From IMG/VR virus record IMGVR_UViG_3300009285_004743, positions 1 through 23,110 of that record: DNA of 23,110 bases; one strand, written 5' to 3'. Position numbers and translations under genes: made by a program. The DNA is from a virus. The notes under the pieces are model-generated. The model saw only the letters and a program-made list of their open reading frames with translations, did not search any database and was not told where the DNA came from. The stretch's first letter is position 1. Each line of letters opens with the position of its first letter. Below, in pieces: positions 8,016 through 15,929 of this stretch.

Positions 8016-8888
8016 CTATGGTCTCGCGAATATCTTGTCGAAGACGCGCAAGATCCCGTCGGCCACAATACGACCGGTGGCCTCATGGGTAACCCGATTT
8101 CGCGTCCGCTCCAGCATGCCTTCGAGATACTGCTGACCCGTGCTTGCGCGAACGAACGCCCCGAAATCTTCGGTTGCCGCCGCCTCGGAAGATCCGGCGA
8201 TGACCCTGCCGCTCGCCAGGTCGAGTCCCTGATTGGCGGCCTGTAGCACGCGAAGCGGGGTCTTGACGAGTTCAAAGCCCCGCGAAATCACGCGCTGCGC
8301 GTCTCCGGCTCCCTCCCCGAATCCCGTGATGGTTCCCGAGCCGAATTCCTCGCCGATGCGCCGGGCGAATCCGCCGACCGCCGGGCCCATGACCTCGACC
8401 ACCTTTGCGCTGGCTCCCGCGATCGCAAGTGCCGCCGCCACGCGAAAAGCCGTCGATTGACCCAGGAACAACCGCGTTGCAAAGCTCGTCCGGGCCCGGC
8501 CCATTTGCGCCATCATCAGGCCGGGATGCTGAATCGCGCGAATGCCCAGCACGAACCGCCGAAGCATCTGCTGATCCTGCGGGGTCGCGCCTCCCCGTGA
8601 CGCCTCCTTGGCAATGCGCGCGCCCCCTTGACGTTCCCTCGGGAGAGCCGTTGTTTCGCGGACTTCTCGCCGCCGAGAAACCGCCCGCGCCCCTTCGGCT
8701 TGGTCAGGCCGTGTCGCCGGAGCTTGTAAGCGACGCTGAACGACACTGGCCCGCGCGGCCTGTTGGCCCGCCGGCGAACTCGCGTCAGGGAGTTTCTCGA
8801 CGCGGCGCTGGAGCTCGGCGAGTTGCTTTTCCGCGCCGCTCGTGTCGAAGGTCACGCTCGCCTTGACCGGGCCGATGATCGTCGCCAT
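8016..8888 (-). CDS. Short tape-measure-like tail protein; middle part appears frameshifted
   Basis: The N-terminus (IIGPVKASVTFDTSGAEKQ, then a Leu/Glu/Arg-rich helix) resembles starts of phage tape-measure proteins. A small hydrophobic patch (AFRVAAALAIAGASA) sits mid-protein, as tape measures often have. At 290 residues it is very short for that role, so the call is tentative. About 8628-8750 read in this frame gives an Arg-rich, low-GC3 segment, whereas the frame one base over gives a natural-looking sequence (FSVAYKLRRHGLTKPKGRGR) with almost only G or C in third positions. Good coding in the annotated frame resumes after a run of five C at 8623-8627. This looks like two compensating single-base shifts, from sequencing or real. 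Confidence 0.6.
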   Translation of the reverse strand: MATIIGPVKASVTFDTSGAEKQLAELQRRVEKLPDASSPAGQQAARASVVQRRLQAPATRPDQAEGARAVSRRREVRETTALPRERQGGARIAKEASRGGATPQDQQMLRRFVLGIRAIQHPGLMMAQMGRARTSFATRLFLGQSTAFRVAAALAIAGASAKVVEVMGPAVGGFARRIGEEFGSGTITGFGEGAGDAQRVISRGFELVKTPLRVLQAANQGLDLASGRVIAGSSEAAATEDFGAFVRASTGQQYLEGMLERTRNRVTHEATGRIVADGILRVFDKIFARP

Positions 8889-8896
8889 GGCGTTCT

Positions 8897-9706
8897 CTAC
8901 GTCACCGTAATACTGGTTCGGGTCACCCGCGCGCTGTAGTTGTCCTGATTCCCGGAACCTCGAATGTCGTTATAGGCGACCCAGAGCGAGAACGAATACG
9001 TGCCCGCCGAAAGGCCGGTCACCGTCCGATTCTCCTGCAAGCGACCGCCCGTGACCGTGACGACGGTTCCGCTCCCCGGGGTCGCCGGCGCGGTTCCGCC
9101 GCTGGCGTACTCGATCCGATAGGCTTCCCAATCGTACCGATCCGGCGACGCCTCCCACTGAAGGATGACTTGACCGGCCCCGCCCGTCGCCCGAAAGTAG
9201 GTCGCCGGGTGGTAGAACTCGGTCGTCGTGTACCAGATTTCAAAGCCGTGTTCACGGGTGGCGACGTAGTTCATGGCCTGATCCTGTCCCGACGGGCCGA
9301 CCGTAGCCGTCATGGCCGAAATCGTCAGCCCCAAGTCGGGTCCCATCCTGCCGATCGTCGCGTACAGTTCCTTCTCTAGCTCCAGAATGCCCCGCCCCTG
9401 AGAATCGTTCGTGACCCGGTTTCCCCCAATCAGGGCTTTTTCCCCGCTGAAATCACCGCCGCCCACGACCCCGATAGCGACCTCCACCCGACCGCGCATG
9501 AGTTCGGGCTGTTCCTTGTATTGGGGGTCTCCGTCGCTTGACATGAAAGGGCGCACGACCGCAAACGGAGCTTGAAGGTTCGGGAGCAGCGCATTGATGG
9601 GCCTCGCCGATATATCGACCGAACCGAAAACATTGTTCGAGGTACCGGTCCAATTCCGGGCATCAAGCACATACTGGAACTGGCGGATGATCTGCGCGCC
9701 CGTCAT
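8897..9706 (-). CDS. Tail protein with C-terminal fibronectin type III domain (269 aa)
   Basis: The N-terminal part (about 1-160) is an alpha/beta domain. Its position next to tail-tube and tape-measure-like genes would suit a tail-terminator or minor tail protein, but I cannot name the family. The C-terminal part (about 166-269) is recognisable as a fibronectin type III domain: a VILQWEASP strand, a YRIEYASG strand, the VTGLSAGTYSFSLWVAY strand pair typical of the fold, and a closing strand ending in SITVT. Such domains decorate virion surfaces and may bind cell-surface sugars. The start overlaps the preceding stop (ATGA). Confidence 0.7.
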   Translation of the reverse strand: MTGAQIIRQFQYVLDARNWTGTSNNVFGSVDISARPINALLPNLQAPFAVVRPFMSSDGDPQYKEQPELMRGRVEVAIGVVGGGDFSGEKALIGGNRVTNDSQGRGILELEKELYATIGRMGPDLGLTISAMTATVGPSGQDQAMNYVATREHGFEIWYTTTEFYHPATYFRATGGAGQVILQWEASPDRYDWEAYRIEYASGGTAPATPGSGTVVTVTGGRLQENRTVTGLSAGTYSFSLWVAYNDIRGSGNQDNYSARVTRTSITVT

Positions 9707-10059
9707 TGCTGCGTCGCCTCCTGCGTCGGCGAAACGGCGAGAAAAGCGTCGAGCGCCTGCGAAGCCTCCAGATTCTTGAGATCCTCCTCGGTCTGCTGAA
9801 TACGGGTTTCTTCGGGCTCATTGATGGCATCCGCCAGAAGTTCAGCGAACGCTTGGGCCTGACGGTAATGCGCGCGACCGAAAGCCTGTCGGCTTGCGAA
9901 ATCGAGACGTTCCCACGTTCGCCAATCCAAAACCCCGCCCGCCTCGAAGAATTCCCACGCCTCTTGCTCCAGGGCCGCGCCTTGCGTTTCATCGACGCCG
10001 CCCGAAACTCGAAGGAGCTGGCCCATGAGGGGATCGACTCTCTTCTCTTCGCCGCTCAT
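9703..10059 (-). CDS. Small helical protein, candidate tail assembly chaperone (118 aa)
   Basis: The ATG at 10059-10057 is chosen because it overlaps the stop of the tail-tube-like gene (ATGA). Upstream in-frame starts would run deep into that gene. The product is acidic and helical, with a Glu/Gln-rich C-terminal third. Tail assembly chaperones usually lie between tail-tube and tape-measure genes and look like this, but I see no clear slippery sequence for the frameshifted long form they often have. An FN3-bearing gene also lies between this one and the tape-measure candidate. The chaperone role is a guess from position and composition. Confidence 0.55.
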   Translation of the reverse strand: MSGEEKRVDPLMGQLLRVSGGVDETQGAALEQEAWEFFEAGGVLDWRTWERLDFASRQAFGRAHYRQAQAFAELLADAINEPEETRIQQTEEDLKNLEASQALDAFLAVSPTQEATQQ

Positions 10060-10628
10060 AGTTTGCTCACGAGTTCCTGCCGCCGGCCCACCTTGTAGCA
10101 CCGTCCCGCCGAATCCACGCCGGCCCACCAGACCGCGCCTACGCCGATCTCGGCGTTCAAGCCGAGGTTCAACTTGGTCGTTTCGTCGATAGCCGGAAAG
10201 GCGTGGTAGAGAATGACGAAGGGATGATAGTCGGGCGAGTACGGCGAAAAGACCAGCTTGACGGCCTTGGCGTTAAGGTCATAGCCGGGGTCGTTCTGGC
10301 CCGCGGCGGCCGGGCTGTACTCGATGTAGCTGGTGCCAAAGCTCCCGCTCACGATGTTCGGGAACATGGCCGAGAGCATGTCGGCGTCGAGCACTTCCCG
10401 AAATACGCACGCCAGCCGGGGCTCCTCTCCGGTGTAGTAGACGCGCGAAGTCGTGCCGCCCCATTCTTCCGCCTTTGAACGAGCCACTTGAACTCGGGGC
10501 TCGAAGACGACCTCTCGCGCGAAACCCAACGCCGTACCGCCGTGGGGAAAGTCCGCCGTCAAGTCCGTCGCCCCGTAGCACAAGCGACCCGGCGCGCGGA
10601 TGATCCCGCTGGCGCTTCCTGTCCCCAT
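10056..10628 (-). CDS. Tail-tube-like (major tail) protein (190 aa)
   Basis: The 190-residue product has the size and beta-rich character of a major tail or tail-tube protein. It has a segment EEWGGTTSRVYYTGEE followed by a helix (DADMLSAMFPNIVSG), a pattern I associate with phage tube proteins, and late strands (KLVFSPYSPDYHPFVILYH). It follows a gpG-like tail-completion gene and precedes a possible assembly chaperone, the usual order of head-to-tail joining genes. It overlaps the next gene by ATGA. No tail-sheath gene lies beside it, so a non-contractile tail is more likely. The family is not certain. Confidence 0.6.
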   Translation of the reverse strand: MGTGSASGIIRAPGRLCYGATDLTADFPHGGTALGFAREVVFEPRVQVARSKAEEWGGTTSRVYYTGEEPRLACVFREVLDADMLSAMFPNIVSGSFGTSYIEYSPAAAGQNDPGYDLNAKAVKLVFSPYSPDYHPFVILYHAFPAIDETTKLNLGLNAEIGVGAVWWAGVDSAGRCYKVGRRQELVSKL

Positions 10629-10637
10629 GGCCCTCTT

Positions 10638-11477
10638 CTACCCCGCTCCCCGTCTGTTCATCTTCCGTTCGAGGTAGATCCGGGTCGTTTCGAGCACCTC
10701 CTCTTGAAGCTCCGGGGTCACGCCGACCATGGGACGTTTGACGATCTGCGTCTCCAGGACATTCTTTCGCAGAAGAGGCAATAGCCGCCCCGCCGCTTGA
10801 AGTTCCTGGTTTCCTTGATTGGCCTTGGCCCGGCGCCGTTGAGTGAAAGCCCGAACGTCGTTTTCGACCGCCTCGTCAAAGCTGCCGCTCGGAGAATGGC
10901 GTTCCAACCATTTGGCGTAGCGGTCCGGGTGTTCGGCTCGCTGCTTTTCCCGATCCGCCGTGACCTTGTTTCGGCGCAAGAGTTCAGACCCGGAATCTTC
11001 CTGTGGAACCGGCGCCGGGCCACGCTGAAAGACGTCGTCTAGGTACGCCGCGATACGCCCCTGCACGTCCTCGCCGTAAGGCTGAAAGTCGGCCAGTCCT
11101 TCGTGGTGCTTCTGGGCGTAATCCTTATTCGTGCCCCATTCGACCGTTTTATCGTCGGAGACATCGAAGGTGAAGGAACCGAGCAGGCCGCCCCGGTTTC
11201 CCTCGTCGATGAGGGCGGGGCGGCGGTCAAACCGCGAAGGCTTTGGGCTCTCTCGTCCGGCGATGAAATCCGCCAAGGCGCCGGCGATGTTGAGGAATGG
11301 GTCGGGCATGCTCGGATAGCGGGCGGGCCACTCGTGCTCGCCTAGCCGCTGTTCGTAAAAGGCCCGCTGTGAAGAGGCCACGCCCAGCGCCCCGAGGCCC
11401 GTCAGAACCGGCTTGAGATCCGACAACGAGAGCCGGTACTCCCCCAACTGCCGGAGCAAGTCCTCCTTGATTCCCAT
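10638..11477 (-). CDS. Virion morphogenesis / tail completion protein, Mu gpG-like
   Basis: The protein begins with a helix and LKPVLTGLGALGVASSQRAF, followed by P-x-x-W-like text (EWPARYP). The segment about residues 87-127 reads ALIDEGNRGGLLGSFTFDV and then VEWGTNKDYAQKHHEG. This pattern (a leucine-rich G-x-L-x-x-S strand, then a strand ending in Y-A-x-x-H-x-x-G) is typical of phage virion morphogenesis proteins of the Mu gpG/tail-completion type. These sit at the head-tail joint and complete the tail. At 279 residues it is longer than most members; the extra, charged C-terminal half looks helical. Its position between a small connector candidate and the tail-tube-like gene fits that role. 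Confidence 0.7.
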   Translation of the reverse strand: MGIKEDLLRQLGEYRLSLSDLKPVLTGLGALGVASSQRAFYEQRLGEHEWPARYPSMPDPFLNIAGALADFIAGRESPKPSRFDRRPALIDEGNRGGLLGSFTFDVSDDKTVEWGTNKDYAQKHHEGLADFQPYGEDVQGRIAAYLDDVFQRGPAPVPQEDSGSELLRRNKVTADREKQRAEHPDRYAKWLERHSPSGSFDEAVENDVRAFTQRRRAKANQGNQELQAAGRLLPLLRKNVLETQIVKRPMVGVTPELQEEVLETTRIYLERKMNRRGAG

Positions 11478-11486
11478 GGCCTCATG

Positions 11487-11948
11487 TCAGGAGTCATCCA
11501 CATCGCTGGGCACGCTGCCTTGGCCGTCGGCACCGTTTCCGACCACATAATGCCGGAATCGCGCCTTGTCAAAGCTGGGCTTTTCGAGCGGCCGATCCTG
11601 CGTCGGGTCCATGTCGCTTGTGGTCGTGGGAAGAATGCGGTCCCCGCCGCCGACATCGGCCACGGTCCGCAGGGCGTCCCGAATCTGCCGGTCGGCTTCC
11701 TGCCAGGAAAGCTGGCCCGCGTAGACCTGCAACTTGAGCACGACCAGGGGTACGCCCGTTTCGACGTGGATGTCGTTCGTGTCGTCATACTCGACCTTTG
11801 CGAACCGCTTGAACGCGGCTTGAACATCCGTCGCGGCCAAGCCGAGGCGGGTCGTGTCAACGGTCGTTCCGTCCGGCTCTTGCGGATTCGTGAGCTTGAC
11901 CAGACGATCCGTACTGACCCGAGCCGTGACGCGATCCGTCAGAGCCAT
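11487..11948 (-). CDS. Head-tail connector candidate (Mu gp36-like position), 153 aa
   Basis: The N-terminus (MALTDRVTARVSTDRLVKLTNP) followed by a helix containing AATDVQAAFKRFAKVEYD and a second helical stretch (WQEADRQIRDALRTV) resembles small adaptor proteins of the Mu gp36 / head-completion type. These start with a short helix and carry an Ala-rich helix followed by a conserved Tyr. The C-terminal 40 residues are polar and probably disordered. It lies directly before the gpG-like gene, as gp36-type genes do in Mu-like phages. Similarity is loose, so the call rests as much on order as on sequence. Confidence 0.5.
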   Translation of the reverse strand: MALTDRVTARVSTDRLVKLTNPQEPDGTTVDTTRLGLAATDVQAAFKRFAKVEYDDTNDIHVETGVPLVVLKLQVYAGQLSWQEADRQIRDALRTVADVGGGDRILPTTTSDMDPTQDRPLEKPSFDKARFRHYVVGNGADGQGSVPSDVDDS

Positions 11949-11954
11949 CCTGTA

Positions 11955-12308
11955 CTACGCTCCTTGCGCCGAATTCAGCCCGACGGCGGCCGTCATTTCA
12001 TTCACGACGAGCAGTCGGATGACACTGTCCGTCTCCACCTGGAAATTGTAGGAGAGCGCGGTCAGCACGCCGAAGCTGAACGTGTACATGTCGCCCGCCT
12101 GGAGGGCGGCCGAAGCGTTGAGCCCGTTCGTAAAGCTCGTGGTGCCGTCCGTCGTGATGAGGTTAAAGACGCTACCCGTCGTGAGACAGACGGTGACAAC
12201 CCATGTACCATCGAGAACCGGCGTAACGTTCGTGGCGAGAATGTCCGTGTTCACGCCCGGCGCGGAGATGTTGTACCGTCGAACTCTACTGTTCAATTCT
12301 GCGGCCAT
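11955..12308 (-). CDS. Small beta-rich structural protein (117 aa), unknown
   Basis: The product is beta-strand-like, with alternating Val/Thr/Ser stretches and no charged helix until the end. It has no signal peptide or membrane segment. It starts three bases after the stop of the 429-residue head protein (TAA GCC ATG), with GGAG about nine bases before the ATG. It could be a second decoration protein or part of the head-tail interface. No family is recognised. Confidence 0.65.
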   Translation of the reverse strand: MAAELNSRVRRYNISAPGVNTDILATNVTPVLDGTWVVTVCLTTGSVFNLITTDGTTSFTNGLNASAALQAGDMYTFSFGVLTALSYNFQVETDSVIRLLVVNEMTAAVGLNSAQGA

Positions 12309-12311
12309 GGC

Positions 12312-13601
12312 TTAGGGCTCCGTAAACGTAACGCTTGAACCCGGACTATGGGGCAAAAACCTGTTCCAGGCCCACCAGATCCAGTACTGAATCTTGGGCC
12401 GGATCTCCGAGTCGGTCCATGTGAACTGGTCGTCTACGCGGAACGGCTGATACGTCGTGACGCTGGCCGGAAGGATCCAGTACCAGTGACCGTCGAACTC
12501 GGTGCCGGGCACCCACAGAAAGTCGTCAAGCAGGAGGTTTCCGCTCGTCCGGGTGTAAATCGCCGTCGCCTGAATGTCGTTCTGGGCGGCAAGGCGGTAC
12601 CAGCACGATTGCCCGGGCGTCGCGGGAACGAGCGTCACGTTCCAGCCCGTCGCGCCGGTGACCGTGACCGTCCGACTGGAGGCGCCGACGCTTAGCTGCA
12701 ACGTCCCGTTGGCGCTCCCGACGGCGGCGTTCCAGACGACCGCCAGCATGTAGGGCCGGTTCAAGTCGAGCTTGCCACCCCGCGTCGAAATCTTCTGGGA
12801 AAGCGTCTCGGTAGCCTTGAGATTGAGGGCGTAAGCCGTCGAGTCGCCGGGCGCCTTGCGGAAGTAATTGGTCGAATCGAAACTGTGACTGCCGATGGTC
12901 CCGATGGTCCACGAACCGATGGAGGTGGGTACGGCCGCCGTGCCCCCAAAGGTGGAAAAGGAGGCGTTGCCGAGAATCGAATTGTCGGTCGAGAGCGCGG
13001 CGATGCGACTATTCAACCCGGAGGCCGAGCGCTCGATCATGTCCCGGCCCGGCGTCGAGCCGACAAGATCGAAGACCTCTTCACCCAGGCGGGTGCCGGT
13101 GTTGAAATCAAGCACGCACTTGGCCCGGTGCGGCTCGATGTGGCAGGCTTCGAGGTCGAAGTTGTACTTGTCCTTCGTCAAGCGGATGATCTGTCCGTTG
13201 CCGACGTTGGCCGCGGCCGCGCTGGGGCTTGCGAAGCTGATTTGGCGCGACTGGACGTAGAAGTCGTTGTCGTAGAAATACTGGTAGAGTTCGTCGAGCA
13301 TGTCCTGGTCGTCGTTGAGATTCCCTCGCCCGACAATCGTCTTGCAGTATTGGCGAAGGAACGGCCGTTGAATGGCTTGGGCGATTTCCGGCGAAACAGC
13401 CCCGGCCAAAGCCGCGCGAACCGCTTGACCGGCCTCGCTGATATCATCCGCCCAGTCCGATTCGATGGCCTGGTACAGCGTGTCGAGCATGCCGAGAACG
13501 TTCTTCGAGTTGCGCCGGCCGTAAAGAAGGGTCTGGTCAAGCAAATCGACGGCCGCGCGCCAGCCGCTTTCGATCTCGGCCCGACTCGGGGCGATAGGCA
13601 T
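12312..13601 (-). CDS. Head-region structural protein with an inserted carbohydrate-binding-like jelly roll (429 aa)
   Basis: The N-terminal part (about 1-205) is helical and not recognised. From about residue 208 to 370 the sequence reads like a CBM/lectin-type jelly roll: ILGNASFSTFGG at the start, SWTIGTIGSHSF, repeated short strands, TGWNVTLVPATPG, SCWYRLAAQ and LLLDDFLWVPG near the end. This is the common order of N-x-x-F, W, Y-x-L and LxLDDF motifs in such domains. A short C-terminal part closes the protein. The gene lies between a 217-residue unknown and a small beta-rich gene, inside the head cluster, so the domain could decorate the capsid or neck. A GGAGG ribosome site precedes the start. 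Confidence 0.65.
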   Translation of the reverse strand: MPIAPSRAEIESGWRAAVDLLDQTLLYGRRNSKNVLGMLDTLYQAIESDWADDISEAGQAVRAALAGAVSPEIAQAIQRPFLRQYCKTIVGRGNLNDDQDMLDELYQYFYDNDFYVQSRQISFASPSAAAANVGNGQIIRLTKDKYNFDLEACHIEPHRAKCVLDFNTGTRLGEEVFDLVGSTPGRDMIERSASGLNSRIAALSTDNSILGNASFSTFGGTAAVPTSIGSWTIGTIGSHSFDSTNYFRKAPGDSTAYALNLKATETLSQKISTRGGKLDLNRPYMLAVVWNAAVGSANGTLQLSVGASSRTVTVTGATGWNVTLVPATPGQSCWYRLAAQNDIQATAIYTRTSGNLLLDDFLWVPGTEFDGHWYWILPASVTTYQPFRVDDQFTWTDSEIRPKIQYWIWWAWNRFLPHSPGSSVTFTEP

Positions 13602-13627
13602 TCTGGGCTATCCTCCCCGCAAACTCC

Positions 13628-14281
13628 TCACGCCGCAGCCTTGCTTGCCTTCGGGGGCACGGTAGTGGTGGCCGGCGATGGCGCCGTTTCTTGTCGAACC
13701 TGACCCAGCGCAAGCGGCGGATCCTTCAGGAATCGCCGCATGTCCGGCCGCTGGCTCTCGTCGCCCAGCTTGACGATGTACACGTACTGGGCCACCGGGC
13801 GATCCCGAAACTTGTCCGCTCGATAGAACGGCTGGTCAAGATGCATGTGATGCGCCGTCGTCTCGTTGACCCAGCGCAAGACATGTCGGCTGACGTTCTG
13901 AAGGATGCTCTTGATCTGCTCGTCGGTCCATCGGCCAAGGCAACCGGGCCGGATCTGCATTTCGGCGTCCTCGGTTCCGCCGACGACGAATCGCTCGGTC
14001 GTCCAGGCCGAGAAACTCAGGCCGCCCATGCGAAGCTGCTGATAGTTGCAGCGGCCCGACCATCGGCGGGCGGGGACGTACTCGATCCCCTGCGCGCTGA
14101 CCTTCGGCTTGGGGTAAAAGGCGTCGTGGGCATCGGCCGCCGGAAGTACCCCGTACCAGTACAGCGAACGCGGAACCTCGACGACGGGCTCCATCGCCAC
14201 GCTGAGAGGCTGCAAAAGCGCCTCCGGCATGATGATCGGCTCGTATTGGGGAGGGGACGCAGGCTGCTTTTCGGGCGCCAT
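13628..14281 (-). CDS. Hypothetical head-region protein (217 aa)
   Basis: No family is recognised. The protein has a Pro-rich start and a Pro/Ala/Thr/Lys-rich end that look disordered, around a core of about 150 residues rich in aromatic amino acids (SLYWYGVLPAADAH, QYVYIVKLGDESQRP). It follows the major capsid gene after an 88-base spacer and has a strong AAGGAGG ribosome site nine bases before the ATG, so it is probably made in quantity. A capsid-associated or connector role is possible from position alone. Confidence 0.7.
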   Translation of the reverse strand: MAPEKQPASPPQYEPIIMPEALLQPLSVAMEPVVEVPRSLYWYGVLPAADAHDAFYPKPKVSAQGIEYVPARRWSGRCNYQQLRMGGLSFSAWTTERFVVGGTEDAEMQIRPGCLGRWTDEQIKSILQNVSRHVLRWVNETTAHHMHLDQPFYRADKFRDRPVAQYVYIVKLGDESQRPDMRRFLKDPPLALGQVRQETAPSPATTTVPPKASKAAA

Positions 14282-14369
14282 GATTCAGGTCCTCCTTGAT
14301 GTTCACCGGCTTTTCAATCGGGTTGCCGCGCCGATAACGCAGACGCGGCAAGCGAAGCTTGAACAAGTC

Positions 14370-15386
14370 CTACGGCGTCACGTTGATCGTTCCGATGGGC
14401 GGCGGTCCGCCCCAACCTTCGCGCAGCTCGACCTGCACGTAGATGACTCCCGTGTCCCGGCTGATGTCCGACACTTCGGGCATCCCGAGCCATTGCTGAA
14501 GCCCCTGGCGCACCTGCCGAACCAGCGGGCGCTTGTACTCGGGCAGACCGCGCAGGAAGAGGTAGTAGGCGGCGTTCGTGATCTCGCCCAGCACGACGCG
14601 CTTGATCGGCATGGCGCCCGGAGCCAGAAGGACGTTCCCCACGCCGGCGCCCGCGTCCGTCCCCTGCACGCTCTGAATGAGCATGTTGCGGAGCGCCTTG
14701 TCCATGACGAAGGTGATCGACGGGCCGTGGAACAGCGTCACGCCGTTTCGCTCGATGGCCGTAGGGTCATGCAGCGGTTTGCTCTCCGTGTCCTGCTCCT
14801 CGAAGAAGCGCCGCTTGACGGTTTCGATGTCCGTGATGATCTGCTGCTCGGTCGTGGAACCCGTGGCCGTCGTGGTGTTTCCGCCCGAGACGCCGAAGCG
14901 GTTGGCGCTGGCGCCGTCCGTGGCGTTGTAAAGATCCGCGCCATCCGAGTTGTTCGGGATGGCGGACAGGTAGTCGTCGTTGGTCGCGGAGAACGCGCCT
15001 CCCGTGATGAACTGGACGAAGATACGACGCGCCAGGATGCCCGCATTCTGGGCCAAGCCCTGAATGCCCGCCCACGCGCTCTTGGTGCGGTCGTCCGCAG
15101 CGTCCCACTTGTGGATCGGCACCCGGCGACCCCAGCCGTGGTTGTAGATGTACATGTACTCCGACAGGACGCCCTTGGTCGGCATGATCTCGCCCTTTTC
15201 GAATCGGGCGAGATACGGCACGGTGCGAAGCCAGGAGTAGAGCTCGCGGTAGCCCTCGCTCGGCGCTTCGAACCAGATGACTTCGCCGATGGCTTGCCGG
15301 ACGTCTTCGTAGCCCGGCTTCCAGAAGTTGGCGAACTCGGCGCGAGCACCTTCCAGGAGCATCGGCCCGATTGCAGCCCAGTCCAT
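14370..15386 (-). CDS. Major capsid protein, Mu gpT-like
   Basis: The 338-residue product matches the layout of Mu-type major head subunits (gpT family), which build the icosahedral shell with an HK97-like fold. Key stretches are residues 41-64 (APSEGYRELYSWLRTVPYLA and what follows), equivalent to the family's E-x-Y-x-W-L-x-x-x-P motif, and residues 78-107 (YIYNHGWGRRVPIHKWD, then the D-D-R/K segment), equivalent to the N-x-x-W/F-x-x-x-I-x-I-x-R-x-x-x-x-D-D motif. The length is in the normal range. It lies directly after the protease/scaffold and cement-like genes, as in Mu-type head operons, with a good AAGGAG ribosome site five bases before the ATG. Confidence 0.85.
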   Translation of the reverse strand: MDWAAIGPMLLEGARAEFANFWKPGYEDVRQAIGEVIWFEAPSEGYRELYSWLRTVPYLARFEKGEIMPTKGVLSEYMYIYNHGWGRRVPIHKWDAADDRTKSAWAGIQGLAQNAGILARRIFVQFITGGAFSATNDDYLSAIPNNSDGADLYNATDGASANRFGVSGGNTTTATGSTTEQQIITDIETVKRRFFEEQDTESKPLHDPTAIERNGVTLFHGPSITFVMDKALRNMLIQSVQGTDAGAGVGNVLLAPGAMPIKRVVLGEITNAAYYLFLRGLPEYKRPLVRQVRQGLQQWLGMPEVSDISRDTGVIYVQVELREGWGGPPPIGTINVTP

Positions 15387-15401
15387 GTCGTCTCCTTTTT
15401 C

Positions 15402-15926
15402 CTAAGCGACGAGCAACGCGGCGCTACGCGCCACCTTGCCGTATGTCATCACCGTGCAGACCGCCCCCGTGTGGTAGTAAGCGATCTCGCCGATTTCGGC
15501 CCCCTGCGAGGCCGTGGTCGAAAGATCCGCGTAGTTGTCGGTCGTCGAGTAGACGAGTCGCCCGACATCGGTCTGGGCCGCGGCGCCGGAGACCGAGACG
15601 GGACCGAGCAGCGTCGCCCCCGACGTGACGATCACCTGCGGAGGCGGGGACGCGGCCGTATCGCCGGTTCCCTGGTTGTTCTGGAGGTCCGTGGCCGAAG
15701 TGATGTAGTTGAACCCGACGGCGAATCCCTGCCACATCAAGCCTTGCTGGTTCTGCCAGGGCACGGCATAGCCGCGCGAGCTCGTCATTCCGCCCGTGGT
15801 CGGGTCCGGAATGCCGACCAGCGCTCCGTGATAGATGACGTCGGCATTGACGATCGGCAGGCTGATCGTGACGTGGTAGCCGAAAATCTTGTTCGGCGGC
15901 CGGGTGGCGGCGGTCAAAGCGGCCAT
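15402..15926 (-). CDS. Capsid cement/decoration-like protein (174 aa)
   Basis: The sequence is Gly/Ala/Thr-rich and beta-structured. It contains an IYHGALVGI turn, a W-Q-G-F-A-V-G-F strand, and near the end TDVGRLVYSTTDNYADLS. These are features of small capsid cement or decoration proteins that bind the outside of the shell and stabilise it. The position, between the protease/scaffold gene and the gpT-like major capsid gene, is the usual place for such a protein. Translation starts three bases after the preceding stop, with a GGAGG about eleven bases upstream of the ATG. Exact family unknown; a head fibre or minor head protein is the alternative. Confidence 0.6.
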   Translation of the reverse strand: MAALTAATRPPNKIFGYHVTISLPIVNADVIYHGALVGIPDPTTGGMTSSRGYAVPWQNQQGLMWQGFAVGFNYITSATDLQNNQGTGDTAASPPPQVIVTSGATLLGPVSVSGAAAQTDVGRLVYSTTDNYADLSTTASQGAEIGEIAYYHTGAVCTVMTYGKVARSAALLVA

Positions 15927-15929
15927 GGC

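Noticed and set aside
14282-14369. Small gene between the capsid gene and the 217-residue gene
   Set aside because: The only frame would need a TTG start with a badly placed ribosome site and runs into the next gene; treated as a spacer holding the next ribosome site.
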